From the NCBI RefSeq assembly GCF_001653235.2, contig NW_019154049.1:1-64000 (forward strand): DNA of 64,000 nt, given 5' to 3'. This stretch comes from Pochonia chlamydosporia 170 (lineage: Eukaryota > Ascomycota > Sordariomycetes > Hypocreales > Clavicipitaceae). This document shows positions 22,272-34,354 of the stretch, in pieces; within the stretch, counting starts at the first letter, position 1, and every line of letters begins with the position of its first letter. Position numbers and translations under genes: made by a program. The notes below the pieces were generated by a model that was not told the DNA's origin, searched no databases, and saw nothing but the letters and a program-made list of their open reading frames with translations.

Positions 22272-22796
22272 ATTGGCCTGTTGAATGATGTAAGTTAGTT
22301 TTCAACATTCTTAGAAATGCCATAGCAACGTCAAATATAGCAAGTGCACGCATGGTGTGATAGTGCCGGATTAGCGCTATGATAATTACATGTGGCAAAA
22401 TGTGGAAGAAAAGTAAAGATGTTGGAAACGCACCGAGAGCGTATTGAATACCTGCGGAATACCAGGTTGAAGTCGTACTCCTTATTTCAGAGTCGTGGAA
22501 TGGATTGCAGTTACGTGCTAAGAATTCAAAACAAAGTGACCCGATGGTATGTTTCGCGATATATATTACTTTTACTCTAACAAGATGGAGGTTCCCACGT
22601 GCCTGTGAAGCTGATGCCACACAGCAATAGTCTAAAGTCTGACACGACTTCACATACGATACCTCTACCAGACTCCATTCTAGACCCAAGATCTCATCGA
22701 TATCAGATGTCAAGATACCCTTACAGCTTCGCCACTGGCCGGTAGTATTTCGTATATATCCCACCTATCATCCATGTCGTGCGCTGCAGTCAGCGA

Positions 22797-23165
22797 TCGG
22801 AATGGTCTGGTCTGTCTTGGTCCCGGTCTGGTCTAGAGCGCCAAGATTTGGTCTGGTCTGAGGATTTCTCGAGTCTACCATGGTCGGACCGGTCGGACCG
22901 GTCGGACCATTAACTGCCAAAATAGATGCGGCTAGCAATTCGGGTGGCTGAAATCCCCACCGTCCACGTTAAGGATGATAATGAAAGCGAGGATAGTGAG
23001 AATGACAACGATAGGATCAATGAATAGTATAAAAGTATATTTCCTTTCCTTTCCTGTACTACCTTAGCCTCACTCTTGGTAGGGACTTCAATACACTTAG
23101 AGGGATATTTCCTAAACGGGTTAGTCTTAGTGGTCTTGTTGGTCTAACTGGTCTGATGGACTGCT
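22797..23165. repeat. GGTCTG and GGTCGGACC repeat clusters
   Basis: Repeated GGTCTGGTCTG units (22801-22862) are followed by three tandem copies of GGTCGGACC-type units (22882-22910), and further GGTCTG/GGTCTAA units lie at 23110-23165. They recall the subterminal motifs of the hAT at 13654, in reverse sense. No ORF of a transposase lies between, so these may be the remains of a deleted hAT element. Confidence 0.45.
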
Positions 23166-23581
23166 TAGACCATTCCGATCACTGGCAGCCTGTAGTCGTG
23201 TGAGATTTTAGTACGGCGTTCAAGTCTGAGTCGTCTTTCAGGCAGTTCCAAACTTCCAGCTCCACGCGGTGGAATTTGCATCATGATTATGCCGCTAACT
23301 CTTCTAGAAGAGGACCGGGTTAGTCTCCTATTATTGATAGGAATGCTAACGCCATCCAGATCTCGCCTACGACGGCATATTGTGGCCATGGCTCAGTGCC
23401 TTCGTTCGTGGAGTAAGGCGGTATTTATCAACCCACTCTTCCTCCTAGTCTCCTTGAAGGGGACAATTGGAGGCAAGTTCTTCAACTGGCAGGCAGGATC
23501 AACATAGATATGGATAATGAGGACTAGTTTTGATCAATTTGATCGTCGATCGATATCGATCGATTCCGAAGCCTGGGTATG

Positions 23582-23640
23582 TGTAACGGGCTGAGCCCGA
23601 TGGTGGCTCGGCTTGCACTCTCGCCTTTGTCTTCAGCCTT
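23582..23640 (+). repeat. LTR 5'-end fragment of the 46573-46756 family
   Basis: TGTAACGGGCTGAGCCC at 23582 and the following GGTGGCTCGGCTTGC match the complement of the end of the solo LTR at 46573-46756 over about 45 bp with few differences. The match fades after about 23640. It carries the same GGGCTGAGCCC terminal hairpin. Confidence 0.65.
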
Positions 23641-23649
23641 GTCGCTGGT

Positions 23650-26360
23650 AACCCCCAGTGTTGCGATTGAACTTGTTCTATTCAATTCTGGCTGACAGCT
23701 CTCATACATATATATACCTAGTGGCACGGCCTGTGCCACCAGGTAGTGACTCATCTGCCTAAAAATGTCTTGGGCACATGTCTCACACCAAGTCAACATC
23801 TTGCAATTTTACTACTTTCGGCACATCTGGCATCAACCATTACAGCAATATTACACGAAGCATCTCCGAACCCTTCTAAAGAGCTGCTTACGATCGATAC
23901 GAATATGGTTTCCTAAATAACCCTAGACATGGGGACCTGAATCCCACTGAAAGTTATACCCATCATGTACGGAGCTTTGGCGGGGAGTTTCATCGATACC
24001 CAGTACCAATCTGGTTCTTCTGTCCGCGTCCCTACTTGTAGCGTATGGTTCGCCGGGAGTGCGCTGAGAGCAGTCGTAGTATCATTGCCACTGATCTCTT
24101 CAGCGTGTAGGGGACTTATGTGCTCACCTGTGTTGAGGGGGAAGACGGAAGTTAGCTCACTCGGTCTAATCGCGGCATCAAACGCACAAATTAGGTCCGA
24201 AATCGACGAACGCAAATCAGCATCAGGACTAATCGTTTGGTTCTAACTAAGGCGAGCTGCTGAAGCCCATGGTCTATTTCCTGTGGTACTCTGGTTCTGG
24301 CATCCAATGCTAGACGTGCTATAGAACGGGCGGTCTGTCTGTTGCTCGTCAGCTTCTGCTGTATCGACATAAGTTACTAGATCCTGGTATATATCGTCAA
24401 CCGATCGTCCATCGTGGAGCCATTAAACGATTTGTAGAGCGTGTGATGTGTTGGCAAGTTCGGACAAGACGCGGTCACTCCTCTGGACTTGGCTTTGTAG
24501 TCGCTAGGCTTCCGATACCAGGTTTCTCTTTGGCTCCTATTGCCGCTCTACATATTGGCAGGCAATGTCCCGCCCAACACAAACTAAGCAGGGCCAAACG
24601 CCGTCACACTTTATTCTTTTCGCTCGACATAAAACGCAAGCATTTTAAGTCAGCTTCCTCCTTTCGCGCATGATCGGATATTTACTCATTGCAAATGTGA
24701 GTACCGTTGTAAATTCGATTTAGTATTAAGCAATAAAGATCAAGTTGGAACGGGAGATGATCTGTTTCTGTTATACACAAAAGGAAGCCGTAGAAGCGCA
24801 CCGTTTGGCAAGGGTAATTGGACGAGCACAGTGGTGCTAGATCATTCTATGGGGCCACAGCCACACCAGCACAACCCTCTGACTCTGCGTGAGAGAGCAA
24901 CTCGCTCCCGGTAGCATGTTGGGGGGTCCTGCCGAGCTCTCCTTGCGCACTAGACAGGGCCCCTGTAAGTTAGTCAGTTCATATACGACCGCAACTTCTG
25001 GCTCCCCTACCACGTTGAGCCACCCGGGATGTGCAGAAAGTGCAGCTGGATCGTCAGCTTGCAGGTATGTATCCACTGTGGGTGGTGATCTTGTGACAAA
25101 CCGTATCAAATCCACTCTCTGATCTCACTGCATCTGAACACCTAAAACTGGCTGAGCAAACCACCATTCCAGCTCCTAAACCCCAGGCGCGCGTAAGGTT
25201 TCCCGGTCAGGGTGTGTCAAAGATCAATCAGGTTCCCCCCTAACCCTGGTTCCTGCCTGCATGTTCCATTCCCACAAAACTTCTCGCTTTTGGGCAGCAT
25301 ATCGGGGTAAAATGGGCCACCTTACCCGTGCGATGTTTTGAACATGTACCTCGATATCTCCATCCGCTATCAAGCATCTGCTATCAAGCATCTGCTGAGT
25401 CCGCTTTTCCCCAGCGGGCTCTTGACAGGTACGACGAACTGAAGTGCCCGACATGAATCCCGCGGATGCCTCTTAAATACCTAGTCGAAGCCCTGCCGAG
25501 GCCCCAGTCTTTGCCTTAAACAGGGGTGACTGTTTTGCCTACAGGGGCCCATGTTAGCAGTAGCTAAGTCGACGAAAGCCGCCTACGTATAGCGTTGTTA
25601 CAAACCAACTACGACTCCAAGAGACGGGGAGCTACAGCTGCAAGGCAGCCCAGTAGGGGCGGATAACCAGGCGCTTAAGGAACCGTCAGCAGAGGCACCA
25701 CGTGACTAGGCACGTGACGGATAGGAGCGCTAGGATCACCTTGGTAATCCAAGCGAGTTAGAACGCTAGGAGCGTTAGACGCTCTAGAGCGCTCTAAGGG
25801 ATTAATAAAGAGATAGGACAAGTATATATAGGACAGTCATTATTAAGATATCTAGTTAGTCTAGATCTTTAGTGATTAATCTAAGCATTTAATTCACAAT
25901 TAATTGGGATAAACTCCTAATAATCCAAGCTTGCTGTTTAATAGCCTGTGAAGGTCTTATTCACGCACAACCTAAGTTACCTACCCTAAGCGACAGAACA
26001 ACTATTGATTGCCTTACTTGACCTTGTTAATAAGCCGATCGTTACAAGCGTACGATTGCGCCGCAGGGTACGCTTTTAATGTAACTTACCCTACACCTTT
26101 TACCCTAGGGCTTTGTCATTTAAGCCGACTTGTGACTGGGATAACGGAATTAATTAATGAAGCAGAAACTTTAAAATTAGAATCCTATAGTAACATATAC
26201 AGTTTAAATATGGCGCTTCTTGTGAAATCATGAGAGATACTGGTGTTATTCAATACCCGAAATTATTTACCCGCCAAACGAGTTCTTATGTGAAGGACTT
26301 TCCTTGTCTGCTCCGCACTCTACAGTTCTGTCAAAGCAGGGAAACATCGGGCTTATAGGA
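23650..26360. other. Long stretch without a supportable gene; possible LTR at 25596-25998
   Basis: Short open frames on both strands show no recognised domain. At about 25596-25998 the sequence starts TGTTACAAAC, ends near GACAGAACA and holds direct and inverted GCGCT/AGCGC motifs. Part of it (gtttaatagcctgtgaaggtct near 25937) resembles 44547-44575. It could be an LTR, but no target duplication is visible. The rest I cannot explain. Confidence 0.35.
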
Positions 26361-26368
26361 CGTCGACA

Positions 26369-26957
26369 TTGCCAGGCAGAACTTCATCTCAAGGCTCCCT
26401 AAACGCAGATCGCGACGAGTATGACCACTGGCTCTCGAACCCTGATGCCAAAAACGATGCACTGGTCACCGGCCCCCTCCAATATTGGTGGGAGAGACGA
26501 GATGATTATCCGCGGCTGTCACGAATGGCCCTCGACCTCCTTTCTACCCCTCCCATGTCGGCAGAGTGTGAAAGACTGTTCAGCGTTACTGGACAAATAA
26601 TGTTACCTCTACGGACTCGATTGGAAGCCAGCACAATTGGGATTACGCAGACATTGAGATCCTGGGTGCGGAATGGGCTAATTGAAGCGGCCGACGCGTT
26701 AGTTGACGTGTCGGAAGAGGTTGTGGACAGTATAATATGGGATGGTGAGGAGGAAAGAAGTTAGGCGGCCGTGTGCTTACACGGTGTGTCCCTGGACAGG
26801 CGGTGGATGATTTAACGTCTTTAACTTGATAAAATTAACTCAATTTGCTCGTGACATTGATCAACTTTTTTAACTCCATTAGCAAAATGCTGAGAAAGCA
26901 GTCAACGTAACTCAATTGCGCTGTCAAATTGATGGAATGGAATTGATGACCACCCTG
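26369..26957 (+). mobile_element. 3' end of a second hAT transposon (dimerisation domain and right terminus)
   Basis: The ORF at 26369-26764 encodes DEYDHWLSNPDAKN, LQYWWERRDDYPRLSRMALD and PPMSAECERLFSVTG, the classic hAT C-terminal dimerisation domain (Dimer_Tnp_hAT), intact to its stop. The 190 bp after it are rich in TTGA/TCAA motifs and end in GATGACCACCCTG (26957), a hAT terminus in inverse. The transposase N-terminus and left end are absent, so the element is 5'-deleted. Its terminus differs from that of the hAT at 13654. Confidence 0.82.
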
Positions 26958-27010
26958 CTCGCACGGAAAGCATCGGTAAACAGTTGCAAACCTGGCCGAG
27001 TGGTACAGCC

Positions 27011-28331
27011 ATGGCTGGCTCGCGGCAAGGGGTTTCGACACAAGAGCTTTTCGCACGTGGCAAACGAGGAATATCTGATTCACACTACCCAAACTTGCCC
27101 ACAGAAGCGGCTCCTCTTTCAAGCAGCCCTGTTGGCACCCAACCAAGGTCAGCGAACCAACAAAGTTTGTCGATGACTCTATCGAGTTGGCTTTTTCAAC
27201 CAGAGATCAACATGATGCGGGCATGAGCTCTTCGTCGTGCTCTCCAAGGCAAATGATTTCTGTGGAGCCCGCCCCCGGTCAGCGTCTCTTTGAAGAAACC
27301 GCACCTTCACAATATCAAGGTGATGAAGGCCGGCATCATCAACATACGCATTCTGATACCGCTCCTGCGTGTATGATTAAATCATCCTGTCCTCCGAGAC
27401 CGCAAAATCCGAGCATGGTGTCGTCGAATCACTGCATTCCCAGCCATATCGGTGACACAGACCACAGCCACGGGGTCGTACCACACCACGAAGTGACACC
27501 AACCTCGGCGAAATGATTCGATCCGCATCTACCCAAGTATCTAGGGCGGAACACACTAATAGAGCCCTTGATCCAGAAGACTCGGTTGACGGTAACCAGC
27601 AACAATCATCGCGTGATGGCTCCCCATTCACTGTTTATCCAAGCTCGTCGAGTGGTCAGAGACAGGAGGAGAATCGCCGGGCAACCATCAACGTGGACAA
27701 CATAGCGAGTCAACTTGACGCGCCCGGCGACAATCTTCAGAGTCAACTGTACGGTCACCGCACCCCTGGGAGTGGCTACAACCTTCGCCCTTCGCCAGTC
27801 AAGAGACAATACGGCGGAGAAGGATTGGTGATCCGCAAAGACACAAGTTCTTTGCCACCCGGGAAGCGGCGCAAACCTGAAGGTTGTGCTTCTCCCAGGC
27901 AGCATAGTGTGCACCAGAAGACTGGACTGTCACAAGATCAGATAGATGTTTTGACGAAACAGAACAAAAGCATCAGAGACGGCAGCCCGTTTACTAGAAG
28001 ACCTACGCAGCCTACCAACACAAGTTTCGAGGGATTGCCGATTGAAAATGCCATCCTCAAGTGCGTCCGCGAGGATGGCTTAGCAACTTTCCAGCTACAA
28101 CTTACTTGGACCGCATCGAGCAGGACGGGTAATGCCCAATACCAACCAAGGGCGAAACGCGGCTTACCTTTCAGCACACTTCGAGAGCACTCGCTCAAAG
28201 CCGGAAAAGGCTCATTCAAACACCACGCAGAAACCGACGCTAGCGTTTGCCAAATGGATTCCTTGCTTGTCCGGTGGATAAGTATCGAGATGTACTTCAA
28301 AGTACTTTGGTCGGTAATGTACAGTCCGTAA
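27011..28331 (+). pseudogene. Hypothetical low-complexity protein gene in several frames
   Basis: A frame starting MAGSRQGVSTQELFARGKRG (27011) passes into a second frame near 27190 (DQHDAGMSSSSCSPRQ ... HHEVTPTSAK, stop at 27516). A third follows at 27513 (IRSASTQVSRAEHTNRALD) and runs to 28331. The last part is Ser/Pro/Gln rich with a basic patch (PPGKRRKPEG). It ends in a more ordered segment, IENAILKCVREDGLATFQLQ, which is the kind of short beta-rich module found in transposon-linked fungal nuclear proteins. The overlapping frames suggest one former gene with one or two frameshifts. The function is unknown. It follows directly after the hAT right end. Confidence 0.4.
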
Positions 28332-28334
28332 GTT

Positions 28335-29445
28335 CAGGACTCGGCTTCCTAGGAAGATATGCGACATAAACGACCTTTCTAGTAACTACTTAATGACTAC
28401 GAAGGGTCGAGCAGCTTTCGTCGCTCGTTACAAAAGCTGGAACTCGCTGCAAGTAACATCCCTGTAAAGGCGCCAAAAATGGGTTAGTCCTACTTAATAT
28501 GAACTTGGTAAGTTTTGGGCATAGCAACAGCCTCCGGCTGCTGTTGGAAACCTGCGAGACATGCGGCTACGCTGAATTTTTTGCAGAGCATATCCCCGCG
28601 ATTTAGTCTATTATTCCCGCACAGAATCTGTCAGTATGATCAGAATGTACAGAGGAAACCCTTGGAGTACTTCAGCATGCTTTTAGGCAATGCAAGCTAT
28701 TATTTGCGCCTTTTTTTGGGTTGTAGGAAGAGATGGGGCATATGCAATTACCCCATCAGCAGAAAGTGCTACGTGACACTTGTGAATGACAACGCCAATC
28801 TATGCAAATTTAAGTCCCGTGAGAACAATGCCAGTCGTATTGTAATGGCAAGCTAATAATCAAGGATTGTAACGTTCGTGTTAGAATTTAGCGTCGGTCG
28901 TAAGTTACGTGAGCTGCCTCCGTTTTCTTGCATGCCGGTGTCTCACATCGGACAAAACTCGTTGCCATTACTCCGCCCAATGTAGTGAGATTGATGGGAC
29001 TTCAATTGCCCGGTCGCCGGATGGTGGCTGAGTACCAACTCTCTCCAGACTCTAATGCTCTTTGAATACCCTGTCTGCAGTCAACTCGGATATACGGTTG
29101 GTACTTTTGTCTTTCAACATCTGCCAAGGCATGCGTGACGGAAGAACAGATGCAGCATCGGACCACCTTGACTCCACTCGGGCCTTACAAGACCTAATCT
29201 TAGGCAGTTCTCAAACCAGCACTAAGAGATGGAGAAATCTACAGCGGAAAATAGTTCTAGTTGACCATTATTCTGGTATCCAACGGCGCAATAGACTAAC
29301 CGAGGCGGACGATACATGAACGAAATCTGAGCGGATATATAAATCAGAGCAATATCCTCTCTCGGTTGCTTCTTGGAGTCCCCATCATCGAGCCTCTAGG
29401 AAGATTTCCAACATAGCCCAGCACATTATAACAGTCTTTAACTAC
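28335..29445. other. No recognisable gene
   Basis: A 113-codon plus-strand ORF (28515-28856) and an 85-codon ORF (29062-29319) show no domain or signal peptide that I recognise. No repeat structure is evident. Confidence 0.4.
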
Positions 29446-29448
29446 AAG

Positions 29449-29871
29449 ATGTTGAATCAGGCGTCTATTTCTCTACTGCTAGGCGTTGCTTCATTGACCA
29501 ACGCCCAGAGCTGCGGCGGCGGTGGCAGTTTCACCGTCAACAATGTGCAGTACAACATCACGATCACATGGCACCTTTGTGAGACGTATTTCTGACCTGA
29601 CTGTAGGGAAAATTTCGGTAGCTTGAGTCTGCAACCCAGATCGGCATCGCTATTTCATCAAGGCAATGCCCAGATCTGTATTGTCAACCGAGCTCCGAAT
29701 ACTGTTGTTACCATTTCTGGCACTCAAATCAATGGGGCTATTTCCGCCGTGCTGAATAAATGCTGCACAAATGCTGGCAACTGCGGCGGTGGTCAGCAGA
29801 AGATTACCGGGCCGAACGGAAATGTGATCGATCTCTCCGTTCAGGCTCAGGGACAGAACTGCACCCCATAA
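29449..29871 (+). CDS. Small cysteine-containing secreted protein, probably one intron
   Basis: The ATG at 29449 gives MLNQASISLLLGVASLTNAQ, a clear signal peptide, then SCGGGGSFTVNNVQYNITIT. That frame stops soon after. The same protein seems to resume in another frame with SLFHQGNAQICIVNRAPN, SGTQINGAISAVLNKCCTN and GNCGGGQQKITGP, ending QNCTP at 29871. A GTACAAC or GTGAGAC donor between 29556 and 29590 and an acceptor near 29605-29625 would join them; which pair is used cannot be decided by eye. The mature protein would have about six Cys and be near 95-110 residues. The family is not recognised; an effector-like secreted protein is an inference. Confidence 0.55.
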
Positions 29872-30619
29872 ATGTCCAAGTAAGTAAGACTTCAAATTAC
29901 ATGTCCCACCCGTCAAGCCAACTTGTTTTCAGCGCTATGATTTTGGTCTGAAACATTTAGCGGCAGGTTTACCAACGGAGCAATGGAAACTAATATTAAT
30001 CAAGGCTCGAAGATTATAGTCGATTTACGGGCTCATGTTGTAGCGTAGCTGTGGTGTTTGACTACTACATGATATCGGGGGCTTCATTGCGATTGGAGCT
30101 TGGATAATTACATGGGTTGCTAGTGTATTTGAAGTGGGAACTATAGAGTAGTTATTCAACATAGCATCAGATAGTATCTCGAATCAAACCCTATATTTCT
30201 GGCCATTCCCTGCTGTTGACTCTTGCCACTCTAACGTATGAGATTGCAGTCATTCATAATCGTTGGTACCGTTTCATAAGTTATTTAGATGCGCCTTATT
30301 TCCTCACTCAACAATCACATGTGCTATACCATCACAAGTAGAAGGCAAACATCAACATTAATGCTCCACTAGCGGCTATGTCAAGCCTGTCTCTGAAGCC
30401 TTGTTCGAACAAATCGCATGGCTGCTAATAGTCCGCTTTCCGACGTTGAATGTTACATGGCCAAGAATCAGCTGGGTTAAAGTTTTGTTTCAACGAGTTA
30501 ACCAAACCATTGTCTGTAACTTAGCACTTCCCCCTTCCAACAAGTCCTTGTGGGGTCTCCACCAACTAGCTACAAGCTTGCAATCGTTTTATCCAGATAC
30601 TCTCTTCCCTTTCTAAATT

Positions 30620-32690
30620 ACTGGGTATCTCTAAATATTGCCGCGCTATGTCCTATAATTCTTTAAAACCTGTAGTCTCCTTAAATAAGCAATCATCATA
30701 AACCTTTACCAGGCAAGAAAACCGTAGAGTATAATACCCTATATTTAACGGTTTGTTAAAACTAGCTCCCATAAGTTCTATAATAAACAGCTATATAAAT
30801 AATATTTTTGGACGTAAGTTATAACTGGGATCTAGGACCACATTAAAATAAGGCGTAGACGCGGCATAAGATATTTCTAAGATATATCTATGGCGATTAA
30901 GATGCACTATATAGTGCTTAGAAATGCTGTATCTATTAATAATATTAATAATGTAAAATCTTAGTTTCACATTAAAGTAGCGTATTTTATCCTTATTATC
31001 TACGTATCTAATATAGAATAAGGTCTACTAGAGTTTGCTAATCCTAATCTTTTATTTATCTTTAGCGCTATAATTTCCGCTAATAAGGATAAAGTCTATA
31101 GAGTCTCTAAGGCTAGTAATATAGTTCTTCTTAAGTTTAATAGCTAATTTAGTGCAATTATAAGATATATAAGGATTATTATAACCCTTTAGTACTAAGC
31201 CTTCCTACTATTATATAATAGCTATTATAAAAGCTTTAGCGAGTTATTTAGCTGCATTGCTTAAAGAGAACGCTATTACTTTGCGATATCTAATTGCTAT
31301 ACGCTCTAGGATCTAATAAACCAGAGATTATAGTTACTTTCTCCTCTTATTATATGCCTCTAGAGCGTAGACTCTATTATTAAGCAAAAGAATATCATAG
31401 AATATAATTATAAGGTGTTTATTTGCTTCTATAGGGTAATCTTAAGCTGCTTTAAGCGGAAATTCTAACTGTCTAACGTGTTTTTAAATCTTGTGGAATA
31501 GCTTAATTCTCCCACACGCGTTATTATACACTAGTAGCTTACCTTTAAGAATATATTATTTCTTAATCCTACAGTCTGCTATACTAAGTAGGAGACTGTC
31601 TTGTATTGCGCTGTGCAGTCTAATATAATCTTAGGTTAAGTCTCTGCCACTCTTTAAAAATATCTTAAGGTAGTTTTAAGGGTTATTAAGGTCTATATAG
31701 ACCTAATAGTATTTACTATTATATTTCCGCTCTATACTTATTTGTCTTAAACTAGCTAATAGGTAATAGTATTTAATGCTTCTTGCTTTTTTATAGTCTA
31801 AGCGCCTAATTATAACTCTAACTTGCGGCCTAAACACTTTACTTAAGTTATCGCTAGAATATTTAGCAGAAATAGTAAGAACTTGCGAAAGGTTTACTTC
31901 TTCTAGTTATTTTATAGCCCTAGGAATTAAATTCTAAAAGCAGAGAAGATAATATAGAAGAGAGTAGAATCTAGTTATTACTAGTTCTTCTAGGATACAA
32001 ACTAGACTAGAGTCCTTTAATAACATATAGATTAGCTATTTAACCTTACTGCTCTGTAACTTTTAGAATGTAATTAGAAGAATATCGCTTACTCTAGTTA
32101 ATAGGCTATAATTTTAATAAATTAGCTGTTAGATATCTATTACAGAGAATAGAGATAGAGCTGCAATCTAATTAAGAATATTATTAAGTTTGCCTAGCAA
32201 CATTCTGGGACTTCCTTTGTGTTTATAGTCTATAATAGCTATTAGACTCTCAGCATACGTTGTAAAATTAGGGTTATTACTAATTTGCTATCTTTATAAC
32301 TCTTTTAATTAGGATATCCCAAGACATTAAGCCTGCTAGATAATACATTTAAGCTGTCTTTTTAACAACCTAAAGACTTAATCTAGTCTGCGTTCTAGGA
32401 AAAGGCAAGACAGAAATACCACAGCTTCTAGGCCTTAACGTGGGATAATAAATTTGTGTGTGTTAAACCAAGAAATAAGGCTTTAGGTGGTAGCTTCCTG
32501 GATTGTCTTAGCACTAGAATTCCTCGCTTGGATTCTTTTAAGGCTAGATAGCAGGTCGCATAGGAGATAGAATGGAAAAGACATATTAATCGAAGGATTT
32601 ATTTTAGAGGATTGCCAAAACAAAAAGAAACTAGGGGATGGGACATCATACATTATGGAACACAATCCCTTCCATTTTAAAATAGGGGTA
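30620..32690. repeat. AT-rich, RIP-mutated desert
   Basis: About 2 kb with strong depletion of CpA/TpG, excess TpA and stops in all frames. The origin of the repeat is not recognisable. The flanks return to normal composition within about 200 bp. Confidence 0.8.
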
Positions 32691-32699
32691 TCAGGCGCT

Positions 32700-33150
32700 T
32701 ATATATACCAAGATACACCTTACACGCTCACTTATATTATAAGCTCTAATAGGGATACATCAGACACAAATATAATAGACTTTGCCATAAGCTACCTTGC
32801 CATCATGATTGCGTAATAAAGTCTGCCTGCTATACCTACAATTTTAAAGCCGCATGTATGGCATGTTCACTCTGCTACAGCCTACATGGGATATTCTCTT
32901 AAACGTACGCTACAGATCAGCTTATTCCGCCTCCACACAACTAAGTGTACTAAAGTCTGCCTTGCCTTTCTGCAAGAAGCTGGAAGACTCATTATCACAA
33001 AGTCACAAGCTAACTATTTTAGACACAGACCACAAAGAGCTCTAGCCTGTCTCAAAGGCCAGGTAACCAGCAAGCCAACCACAGTGACCTGGTCTAGGCA
33101 CGTAACCGAAAGTGCCTTCATGCCCCTCCAGATTCGTTATTGGCAACGTC
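32700..33150. other. No recognisable gene
   Basis: A 128-codon plus-strand ORF (32886-33272) overlaps the antisense of the arsenite methyltransferase exons and is probably a shadow. Nothing else is supported. Confidence 0.4.
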
Positions 33151-33157
33151 ATCTAAA

Positions 33158-33636
33158 CCTCCCGATGAACTGGACGTTTGAGGCCTTGGTGCGAGCTTTG
33201 TTCGCATTCGCCTTGTCGACCATGTCCTATTACGCTCTATTAGACGGACATTCGACTCTATTTGCAGGCTGAGATATTGTGTGCATGCACCTTGTTCATG
33301 TCAACTCCGATGGCCCTGCCTGTAGGTCCAACTCTCCTTACAGCAGTAAACACATCGAACCCAGCGCCAGTTCCAAAATCGACAACAGTTTCGCCCTTTT
33401 GACGGTCAGTAAAATGGTACGACGCAGGGTGTGGACACACACGCCTCTCTCAGCGCTGCAAGTGCGATTGGGTTACCGCAACTCAATCCCAGATTCGCAC
33501 CCTCAGGAATGCCAGCAAGCTCTTCTTCTGTGTATCCAAAAGCCTTCGCGACTGTGTGCTCGTACTGGCCGGTGCTGCTCTTGGCGATTGAGCCGTACCG
33601 CCTGTTAACTTGGTCGTAGATCTCTTTAGGCTCCAT
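33158..33636 (-). pseudogene. arsM: Arsenite methyltransferase, N-terminal fragment (three exons)
   Basis: Minus strand from the ATG at 33636: IYDQVNRRYGSIAKSSTGQYE, FGYTEEELAGIPEGANLGLS and [12 protein letters not shown] (exon to about 33445). After an intron of about 49 nt comes [18 protein letters not shown] (SAM-binding motif I), [14 protein letters not shown] (33395-33291). After a 64-nt intron comes DMVDKANANKARTKASNVQF (33226-33160). This is the start of the ArsM/Cyt19 family, which methylates As(III) using S-adenosylmethionine. The arsenic-binding Cys in SCGNP is present. The normal protein would go on for well over 150 residues, but the reading ends at FIGR near 33158 and nothing downstream continues it. 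The first intron has a GC rather than GT donor if the frame is kept. It is a truncated, presumably dead, copy. Confidence 0.82.
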
Positions 33637-33980
33637 TGAGCGTATCAGGGGTTGTTCGGTTGGGACGGAGCGAACCTTGGATTAATTCGTCGTGGTGGAG
33701 TTATGGAGCAGTTGTGCTCGCGAGTATACACATATATATAGTCCTTGCGAGCGTGCCGATATGTCACCACTTAGACGGAGGCTTTCCTTCACAGGTGAGA
33801 TCTACTGTCATCCATACTCGCGTGCTGGAGATTTCCGTGCATTCAGCATTCACACAACTGTTGGCGCACATGGCAGCCTGCAGTGGCGTATGGTGTTTGT
33901 GGTTGCTGGTGGGAATCGATGTGTCACCGTTTTAAGACTAATAAAATAAGCTGGGAGTGTGTACTGTGTATTCCCCATCG

Positions 33981-34354
33981 TTCAGCAAAGTGGCCACAGC
34001 AGTGGCCGAAGCAGAGGCCAGTATTCAAACAGTGCAGGAGCGACACACTCAAGCAGCAACAAGGCTCTGGGTCAACGTTTGCACACTTCCGCAGACACAT
34101 CCACTGACAAGATCGAAATACAAAGCTAAACGACGTTTTGTGTCGCCAATGCAGAAAATCGCCATAACGATGGCAAAGACCAACACGGAACGCTTGGAGA
34201 CAATCCACGAGTACACTATACCACCTTGGAGTGATCGCATACCCGTAGTGGGCGAGCATTATGACTATGTGGAAACAAACAAGGCCCAAACGACGTGGAA
34301 GGTATCATCATCGCCACTGCCTCCTCGCAAAAAGGTGACACAGTGGGAATGGGA
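33981..34354 (+). mobile_element. LINE fragment, nearly identical to 4136-4510
   Basis: 374 bp match LINE copy 2 (4136-4510) with only a handful of substitutions and one deleted base near 34286. Both ends are abrupt, with neither a LINE 3' tail nor visible target duplication, so this is not a normal retrotransposition product. Its reading frame runs into the ankyrin-repeat region that follows. Confidence 0.93.

Noticed and set aside
25596..25998. Solo LTR with TGTT...AACA ends
   Set aside because: No matching target-site duplication at either side and no second copy clear enough to set the ends; kept only as a possibility.
13958..26764. One hAT element split by an 11-kb insertion
   Set aside because: The left and right pieces have different terminal sequences and subterminal motifs, and about 250 residues of transposase between them are missing, so they are separate elements.
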